Made by a program: the position numbers and the translations under genes
Shown: positions 5,255 to 10,314 of the stretch, piece by piece
Position numbering within the stretch: the first letter of the stretch is position 1
Layout: the number at the start of each line of letters is the position of its first letter
The notes under the pieces: generated by a model
What the model saw: only the letters and a program-made list of their open reading frames with translations
Told to the model about the DNA's origin: nothing
Database searches by the model: none
Assembly (NCBI GenBank): GCA_029936705.1
Contig: JAPYSD010000078.1
Location: 1 to 10,314 of the forward strand
Direction of reading: 5' to 3'
DNA: 10,314 nucleotides
From: Croceicoccus sp.
GTDB taxonomy: Bacteria; Pseudomonadota; Alphaproteobacteria; Sphingomonadales; Sphingomonadaceae

Positions 5255-5758
5255 TCATTGTTTCACTTCAAGGGGCAAACCGGCCACCATCAGGATAACC
5301 TGCTCGACAGCGGCAGCCACAGCCTGGTTCAATCGACCAGCCTTGTCGCGAAAGCGCCGCGCTAAAGCATTATCGGGCACGATTCCAAGGCCCACCTCGT
5401 TTGCAACCAAAGCAATCGGGCGCGGACAGACGATGACCGCTTCGACAAGTTCCGATACTGGCGGATGCTTCTCCGCAAGGATCCAGTTCGACAGCCACAA
5501 TGTCAGGCAATCAACGAGGATCGCATCGGAATTAGCGCCCGCGTCCGCGATAGAGCCCACCAAATCCATCGGCGCTTCCACCGTATGCCACGCGTCGCCG
5601 CGATCCGCGCGATGTTGGGCGATGCGCTGCGCCATTTCCTTGTCCAGAGCCTGCGCCGTCGCAATATAGGCAAGGCGGCCGCCATGCCCTGCGACCCAAT
5701 TTTCGGCAAAGCGACTCTTGCCCGAACGCGCGCCGCCCAAGACCAACAGCGTACTCAT
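5255..5758 (-). CDS. cobU: Adenosylcobinamide kinase / adenosylcobinamide-phosphate guanylyltransferase
   Basis: A 167-residue bifunctional enzyme (also called CobP). It phosphorylates adenosylcobinamide and then transfers GMP to give adenosylcobinamide-GDP, the substrate of CobS. The P-loop GGARSGKS is at residues 8-15. His49, in IAQHRADR (46-53), matches the guanylylated histidine of Salmonella CobU (His46). VDCLTLWLSN (82-91) and ANEVGLGIVP are further family motifs. The length is typical. The start is ATG 5758, overlapping the cobQ stop as ATGA; an in-frame ATG at 5767 is less likely. It is the last gene of the operon in the direction of transcription. Confidence 0.95.
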   Translation of the reverse strand: MSTLLVLGGARSGKSRFAENWVAGHGGRLAYIATAQALDKEMAQRIAQHRADRGDAWHTVEAPMDLVGSIADAGANSDAILVDCLTLWLSNWILAEKHPPVSELVEAVIVCPRPIALVANEVGLGIVPDNALARRFRDKAGRLNQAVAAAVEQVILMVAGLPLEVKQ

Positions 5759-7197
5759 GCCCTGCACCCTGCCAACGCAACCAGCCCGTCGATGTCGAGC
5801 GCCTTTTCCAGCACTACAGCAATATCGTCCAGTGCGGCATCAACGCGCACGCCATGCTCTGCTCCGTGCGACCACGCGCCAATCCGCCCCAGCAGGGCGC
5901 TGCGCAACGCACCGGATGATAGTAGGCCGTGGCAATAGGTGCCGATCACCAGCCCGTCGGCACTTTGCGCGCCATCGGGCCGGGCCCCGTTCAACATGGA
6001 GAAGGGCCGCGCATGATCCGCCCCGCTAGTGCGGCCCATATGGATTTCATAGCCCATAAACCCGGCGCCCCATGCCGCGCCGCTAACCTGCGCGACCTGC
6101 TTATTGCCCGCCAACACCGTTTCCACGTCCAGCATGCCCAGCCCGTCCACTTCGTCAGCCAACCCCTCGATCCCCAGCGGATCGCGGATCGCCCGGCCCA
6201 GCATCTGGTAACCGCCGCATATCCCCAGAACCGCCCCGCCGCGCCGTTGATGCGCGATGATGTCGATATCCCAGCCCTGATCGCGCAGGAACCGCAAGTC
6301 CGCGATGGTGGCCTTCGATCCCGGCAGCACGACCAGATCGCAAACGGGGATGTGGCTGCCCGGCGGCACCATAATCAGCTCAACCTCCGGTTCGGCCTTC
6401 AACGGGTCGAGATCGTCGAAATTAGCAATTCGCGGCAAGATCGGACAGGCAATACGTTTGCGCCCCGCCGCGCCCGCTCCGGCCCGTTCCAGCACGACCG
6501 CATCCTCGCTGGGCAAATAATGTGCTCTGGCCAGCCACGGCACCACGCCGAACCCGCGCCAGTCCGTCAGCCGTTCTATGGCAGCATAGCCGTCGGCGAA
6601 AAGCGCCGGATCGCCGCGGAACTTGTTAACGATGAAGCCGCGGATCATCGCCGCATCGTCGGGGTCGATCACCGCCTTTGTGCCTGCCAATGCCGCGATC
6701 ACTCCGCCCCGGTCGATATCGCCCACCAGCACCACGGGAACGCCGGCTTGCCGCGCAAAGCCCATATTGGCGATGTCGCCCGCGCGAAGGTTAATTTCCG
6801 CGGGCGATCCTGCCCCTTCGACCACCACCATTTCGCAGCGGGCGCACAGGCGGGCATAGCTTTCCATCACCTCGTCCAACAAAGCACCGCGTGCTTGCCG
6901 GAAGGTGGACGAACCCAGCGTGCCGCGCAACCGCCCGTGTACCACCACTTGGGATGTGCGATCCGCTTGCGGCTTTAGCAAAACGGGGTTCATGTCGGTG
7001 TGCAGTTCCGCACGGGCGGCCAGCGCCTGTGTTGCCTGTGCGCGTCCGATCTCTCCGCCATCGGGGGTGACGGCGGCATTGTTCGACATGTTCTGCGGCT
7101 TGAACGGCAGCACGTTCATGCCGCGATTGGCCAGCGCGCGGCAAAGACCCGCCACCAGGACCGATTTCCCGACGTCCGAACCGGTTCCCTGCAACAT
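5755..7197 (-). CDS. cobQ: Cobyric acid synthase (glutamine-dependent)
   Basis: A 480-residue amidotransferase that amidates four side-chain carboxylates of adenosylcobyrinic a,c-diamide using ATP and glutamine. The N-terminal synthetase domain opens with GTGSDVGKS (4-12), followed by FKPQNMSNNA and VVVEGAGSPAEINL, all typical of CobQ/CbiP. The C-terminal class I-like glutaminase domain has the nucleophile Cys327 in LGICGGYQ and His423 in GTYCHG. The length is standard. The start is ATG 7197, one base overlapping the cbiB stop (TGATG); an in-frame start at 7251 would add an unlikely Trp/Cys/Arg-rich leader lying inside cbiB. Confidence 0.96.
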   Translation of the reverse strand: MLQGTGSDVGKSVLVAGLCRALANRGMNVLPFKPQNMSNNAAVTPDGGEIGRAQATQALAARAELHTDMNPVLLKPQADRTSQVVVHGRLRGTLGSSTFRQARGALLDEVMESYARLCARCEMVVVEGAGSPAEINLRAGDIANMGFARQAGVPVVLVGDIDRGGVIAALAGTKAVIDPDDAAMIRGFIVNKFRGDPALFADGYAAIERLTDWRGFGVVPWLARAHYLPSEDAVVLERAGAGAAGRKRIACPILPRIANFDDLDPLKAEPEVELIMVPPGSHIPVCDLVVLPGSKATIADLRFLRDQGWDIDIIAHQRRGGAVLGICGGYQMLGRAIRDPLGIEGLADEVDGLGMLDVETVLAGNKQVAQVSGAAWGAGFMGYEIHMGRTSGADHARPFSMLNGARPDGAQSADGLVIGTYCHGLLSSGALRSALLGRIGAWSHGAEHGVRVDAALDDIAVVLEKALDIDGLVALAGCRA

Positions 7198-8150
7198 CAG
7201 CCCAGCCAAGCCCAACCTCCTGCCAGCAGCCCAGCAAACGCAGTCAACCAAACAAGCGCGCAGGCCCTTATGAAAATGCCGATGGCCTTGCGCAGATCGG
7301 CGGGCCCCGCGTCCCGCCCCGCGCCGATGGCCGGTTTCGCATGCATCGCCCCGTCATAGGCGATCGGCCCCGCCAGCCATACGCCCAGCGCGCCCGCCAT
7401 CGACGCTTCGGGCCATCCGGCATTGGGAGAGGCGTGTTTCGCGTGGTCGCGCCACATGGTCTGCCAACCGCCCGATCCGGCAAGGCAGATCAGCACGCCC
7501 GCGATCCGCGCAGGTATGAAATTGGCAATATCGTCTGCGCGCGCCGCAAAACGCCCGAAATCGCGCCACGGTTCTTCCCGGTGCCCGATCAGGCTGTCGG
7601 CCGTGCTGATCGCCTTGAACGCCCAGACGCCGGGCAGCCCCAGCAGCATCAACCAGAACAAGGGCGCGATCACCCCGTCGCAAAAGCTTTCGGCAAGGCT
7701 TTCGATGGCCGCGCGCGATACGCCGCCCTCGTCCAGATCGCCGGTGTCACGCCCCACGATCATCCCGACCGCGTGCCGCGCCTGCGGCAAATCGCCAGCG
7801 TTCAGCGCCGCCAGCACCGGTCTTGCATGATCGAACAGGCTGCGCTGCGCAATCGCCGGATAGGCAAGCAAGGCGATCGCCGGCCAGCCGTCCGGGCCCA
7901 GAACATGCCGCACCGCTGATTCCGCCGCCCAGCCCGCTGCGACGGCAAAGCCTGCCGCCAGCGCCACGGTCATCGCCCCGCCCGCTTGTCGCTGCCGAAC
8001 GCCGCGATGGGGCCGGTTCCACCGTTCCGCGCCCCATTCGATGATGCGGGCAAAGGCGCCGACCGGATGGCCTACCCGGCGATAAAGCCGCTCCGACCAT
8101 CCGAATGCTGCATCCAGCGCAAGGGCCACTAGGCCGATCGGCTCATCCAT
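7197..8150 (-). CDS. cbiB: Adenosylcobinamide-phosphate synthase (CbiB/CobD)
   Basis: A 317-residue polytopic membrane enzyme that joins the aminopropanol arm (or its phosphate) to adenosylcobyric acid. Family features are GHPVGAF near the N-terminus; RDTGDLDEGGVSRAAIESLA followed by CDGVIAPLFW in the middle; STADSLIGHREEPWRDFG; and SPNAGWPEASMAGALGV. Several hydrophobic helices are visible, including the extreme C-terminus. One small departure: the usual AEN of the central motif reads AES here. The start is ATG 8150, overlapping the upstream gene's stop by eight bases. It is named cobD in the Pseudomonas/Rhodobacter scheme and cbiB in the Salmonella scheme. Confidence 0.95.
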   Translation of the reverse strand: MDEPIGLVALALDAAFGWSERLYRRVGHPVGAFARIIEWGAERWNRPHRGVRQRQAGGAMTVALAAGFAVAAGWAAESAVRHVLGPDGWPAIALLAYPAIAQRSLFDHARPVLAALNAGDLPQARHAVGMIVGRDTGDLDEGGVSRAAIESLAESFCDGVIAPLFWLMLLGLPGVWAFKAISTADSLIGHREEPWRDFGRFAARADDIANFIPARIAGVLICLAGSGGWQTMWRDHAKHASPNAGWPEASMAGALGVWLAGPIAYDGAMHAKPAIGAGRDAGPADLRKAIGIFIRACALVWLTAFAGLLAGGWAWLG

Positions 8151-9120
8151 CGGCCAATGCCTTGTCGAAGCGTTCCAGCGCCGCATCATCGGGCGGCAGG
8201 CCGATCCGCAGCCAGCTTGCGTTATCTGCGAATGGCCGGGTCAGGATCCGGCAGCGGGCAAGACGGCCGAACAGCGCCACCGCCCGCCCGCTATCGATCA
8301 GGCGGAGCAGGGGCGATCCGCCCATCGGTGCAAACCCATTTCGTTGCAGCACGGCATCCAGCGCAGCGGCGCGCCTGGGCAGGGCGGCGCGCGTGGCGGC
8401 AATCCAGTGCCTGTCGCGATAGGCGCGCGTCCCGACCTCGATCGCGGCGGCGGATAATGGCCAGTCGCCCAGCAGGCCGCGCAAGGCCGCGATCAGTTCC
8501 GGCGGCGCGATGGCAAAGCCCAGACGCACGCCCGCAAGCCCGAAGAACTTGCCGAACGATCGCATCACGACAAGGCGGCGCCCTTCCGCCACATCGCCCG
8601 CCATGCCGGCGCGCGGCAAGGGATCGGCAAAGGCCTCGTCTACCACCAGCCACCCGCCAGCCGCTTCCTGCTGCGCCAGCCATTGGCGCAGGATCGGGAC
8701 CGGCAGAATGCGCCCGTCAGGATTGTTGGGATTGGCGATCACCAATGCCGCTCTCTCTCCCGCAGGATCGGCAGCAGCCGGACGGCTATTCGCGAAAATC
8801 GCGCCATGGGTGCGGTAGCACGGCGGCATGAACCGCCCCGGCAGGTCGATCAGCCTGCCCAGCAGGCGAAGCCCGATCTCGCTTCCCGGTACGGCGCAGC
8901 ATAAGGCAGGCTCAACGCCGAAATGCCCTGCTGCCGCTTCTTCAAGCGCCCGCAGGGCCGATGGTGCGGGCAAGGCCTGCCAGTCGAACCGCAACCGCGC
9001 GGCACCGGGCCATGGATAGGGATTGATGCCGGTGGACAGGTCCAGCCAATCGGACCCGCTACCAAAACGCGCCCTCGCCTCGTCCAGCCTGCCGCCGTGC
9101 CAGTGGAACGCCCCGGTCAC
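8143..9120 (-). CDS. cobD: Threonine-phosphate decarboxylase (PLP enzyme; CobC in alphaproteobacterial naming)
   Basis: A 325-residue class I/II aminotransferase-fold PLP enzyme that makes aminopropanol phosphate from threonine phosphate for the CbiB reaction. It starts with the family's FHWHGGRLDEA, followed by LDLSTGINPYPWP (26-38). The PLP-site residues are visible: NPNNPDG (130-136), VVDEAF with Asp161, and the Schiff-base lysine Lys191 in SFGKFFGLAG. The start chosen is GTG 9120, which overlaps the cobS stop as GTGA; ATG 9135 is an alternative adding five residues. The stretch between Tyr102 and Asn130 looks somewhat shorter than I remember for distant homologues, but the frame is intact. 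It is called CobC in Pseudomonas denitrificans and CobD in Salmonella. Confidence 0.93.
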   Translation of the reverse strand: MTGAFHWHGGRLDEARARFGSGSDWLDLSTGINPYPWPGAARLRFDWQALPAPSALRALEEAAAGHFGVEPALCCAVPGSEIGLRLLGRLIDLPGRFMPPCYRTHGAIFANSRPAAADPAGERAALVIANPNNPDGRILPVPILRQWLAQQEAAGGWLVVDEAFADPLPRAGMAGDVAEGRRLVVMRSFGKFFGLAGVRLGFAIAPPELIAALRGLLGDWPLSAAAIEVGTRAYRDRHWIAATRAALPRRAAALDAVLQRNGFAPMGGSPLLRLIDSGRAVALFGRLARCRILTRPFADNASWLRIGLPPDDAALERFDKALADG

Positions 9121-9827
9121 GACAGGGTCACCCATGCCAGCAAAAGCGCCGTTTCGGTCGTCTCGATCCCCGCGCCATGGCTGTCGCCCGAGATGCCGCC
9201 CAGACGCGACCGGACCCAGGGGCCCCACAGCCAGATCACTGGCACCGCCATGGCCAATGCTGGCACGAAGCACGCCATAATCGCGCCCAAAACCGCCCAG
9301 ATGGCAACATCACGCCAGCGCGTCGCTGCCGCAAAGCGCGATCCCAACCCTTCATGCAGGGGCGGCAGGATCAGCGTCCAGACCAGCGGTCCGATCCGCG
9401 CCGCGCAGGCAATCGCAGGCAAGACCCAGCCCCCGTCCCGCTGCGCCAGCAGGAAGAGCAGCACCAGCTTTGCCGCGATCTGCAGCGCAATAACGACGAC
9501 TCCGAAACTGCCGATATGCGGGTCGGCCAGCACCTCGGACACGCGGCCCGGATCGCGGTGCCCCGCCCCCGCCGCATCGGCCACATCGCCCAGACCGTCC
9601 AGATGCAGCGCGCCGGTAATCGCCGCCCACGCGCCCACGCCCAGCAAAGCCCCGACCCACGGATCGGTCAGGGCGCCCAGCCACACGCCCGCCCACACCG
9701 CCGCGCCCACCACCAGCCCTGCCAGCGGAAACCAGCGCATGGCGGCGGCAAAATCCGCCGCATCTGCACGAACTTGCGGCAAGGGCAGGCGCGTCATGAA
9801 TTGCAGGGCAAGGATTACCGGCTTCAC
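9117..9827 (-). CDS. cobS: Adenosylcobinamide-GDP ribazoletransferase (cobalamin synthase)
   Basis: A 236-residue integral membrane enzyme that joins adenosylcobinamide-GDP to alpha-ribazole (or its phosphate), closing the nucleotide loop. Motifs are FMTRLPLP near the start, the metal-binding HLDGLGDVADA (75-85; Asp77, Asp81, Asp84), DPHIGSFG (102-109), and GGISGD with HGA (210-219) followed by Glu222/Glu225. It has multiple hydrophobic helices. The start is GTG 9827, overlapping the upstream phosphatase stop as GTGA; the long N-terminal extension possible in this frame up to 10139 is Arg-rich shadow of the phosphatase gene and is rejected. Confidence 0.95.
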   Translation of the reverse strand: MKPVILALQFMTRLPLPQVRADAADFAAAMRWFPLAGLVVGAAVWAGVWLGALTDPWVGALLGVGAWAAITGALHLDGLGDVADAAGAGHRDPGRVSEVLADPHIGSFGVVVIALQIAAKLVLLFLLAQRDGGWVLPAIACAARIGPLVWTLILPPLHEGLGSRFAAATRWRDVAIWAVLGAIMACFVPALAMAVPVIWLWGPWVRSRLGGISGDSHGAGIETTETALLLAWVTLS

Positions 9828-10314
9828 GGCTTCAGCCCCGTGATCTGGCCGGTCAGCCCGCCATCGGGCCAGACACGCATGCATATCACCGCGCCATAAG
9901 GCAGGTCGAATGCCCACACCCCGCGATGGTCCAGACCCGTCAGCACCGACACCGCCGCCCGGATGGAACCTGCGTGGGCGACGACGATTGCCGGTCCGCT
10001 CAACGCGAAAAGCGCGGCGCGCACCCGTTTGCGCAGCGTGCTCCAGCTCTCGCCGCCGGGCGGTGGATGCCGGTCGGGATCGGCCCAGAAGCGCTGCAAA
10101 TCCTGTTCGGGCAGCGCAGCGGGATCGCAGCCGTCCCACGCACCGAAATCAAGCTCGCGCCACCGCAGGTCCAGCCAAAGCGGCAGGTCGCGGGCCTCGC
10201 CGATGGCGCTTGCGCCATCGGCGGCGCGGCGCAGGTCTGATGCGACGATCCGGTCCGCCGCGATGGATTGCGCCTGCGCGATCAGCCGGTCATGCCCGCC
10301 GGGCACCGCGGGTT
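9824..10314 (-). CDS. Histidine phosphatase, alpha-ribazole phosphatase type (5'-truncated by the window)
   Basis: The C-terminal about 163 residues of a phosphoglycerate-mutase-like phosphatase. The N-terminal RHG catalytic motif must lie beyond the right edge; the visible part begins in PGGHDRLIAQAQ. Present are the conserved S-DLRRAADGA block (substrate arginine), WRELDFGAWDG with the catalytic-site Glu, and VVAHAGSIRA carrying the second catalytic His. In Salmonella terms this is CobC, which dephosphorylates alpha-ribazole phosphate or cobalamin phosphate. The specificity is inferred from the position directly upstream of, and overlapping (GTGA), cobS. A GTG at 10306 is internal and not the true start. 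Confidence 0.85.
   Translation of the reverse strand, partial: PAVPGGHDRLIAQAQSIAADRIVASDLRRAADGASAIGEARDLPLWLDLRWRELDFGAWDGCDPAALPEQDLQRFWADPDRHPPPGGESWSTLRKRVRAALFALSGPAIVVAHAGSIRAAVSVLTGLDHRGVWAFDLPYGAVICMRVWPDGGLTGQITGLKP

Noticed and set aside
5051..5365. Plus-strand frame in the gap before cobU
   Set aside because: Arg/Ser-rich, and its second half is antisense to cobU; no ribosome site or family pattern.
5929..6978. Long 349-codon plus-strand frame opposite cobQ
   Set aside because: Wholly antisense to cobQ, which has full-length family motifs; the translation is His/Arg/Pro/Gln rich with no domain pattern, as expected of a shadow frame in GC-rich DNA.
9117..10139. Extended cobS with a 104-residue N-terminal addition
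   Set aside because: The extra part is Arg/Gly-rich shadow of the overlapping phosphatase gene; GTG 9827 with the GTGA overlap gives the normal family length.
1..10314. CRISPR arrays, tRNA/rRNA genes, insertion sequences, cobalamin riboswitch
   Set aside because: Read for all of these; no repeat-spacer pattern, tRNA-like arms, transposase motifs with terminal repeats, or riboswitch-type element was seen. A riboswitch, if present, should lie right of the window.

Overview
The window looks like chromosomal DNA of a GC-rich alphaproteobacterium. A member of the Sphingomonadales is my best guess, from codon use, the late-cobalamin gene order and the protein styles; no rRNA or marker gene is present to prove it. 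It splits into three parts.

Positions 1-3267 hold a nitric-oxide stress module. An Rrf2-family NsrR-type repressor (275-697, minus) is divergent from a group III truncated haemoglobin (799-1215) followed by a complete flavohaemoglobin NO dioxygenase, hmp (1249-2463). The shared control region carries two NsrR-like ATGCA(N7)TGCAT boxes. It also contains a perfect 11-bp inverted repeat, TATAGATGCAT facing TATAGATGCAT, which places the same -10-plus-half-site block on each strand. A hairpin after hmp separates it from an HPP-family membrane protein (about 2566-3267), whose plant relatives are nitrite transporters. The likely scheme is that NO damages the NsrR iron-sulfur cluster, both globins are derepressed and NO is oxidised to nitrate; HPP may move a nitrogen oxyanion, which is inference. 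Positions 66-274 hold no convincing gene, only a possible weak terminator for nsrR. A possible minus-strand gene start lies at 65-1, running off the left edge.

Positions 3275-5254 are an accessory-looking stretch. It has a PilZ-domain protein with a C-terminal membrane anchor (minus), a small unrecognised protein whose best ribosome-binding site points to an ATT codon, a possible 30-codon leader ORF joined by ATGA to the next gene, and a 215-residue protein resembling the AbiGi (abortive-infection antitoxin) family. About 330 bases (4927-5254) then have no supportable gene.

Positions 5255-10314 are the tail of a tightly packed late cobalamin operon on the minus strand. Transcription runs from right to left: histidine phosphatase (alpha-ribazole phosphatase type, cut by the window edge), cobS, threonine-phosphate decarboxylase, cbiB, cobQ, cobU. 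All five junctions overlap (GTGA, GTGA, an 8-nt overlap, TGATG, ATGA), so translation is probably coupled. Together they amidate the corrin ring, make and attach the aminopropanol arm, activate it with GTP and add the lower ligand. Any cobalamin riboswitch or promoter, and cobT, would lie beyond the right edge.
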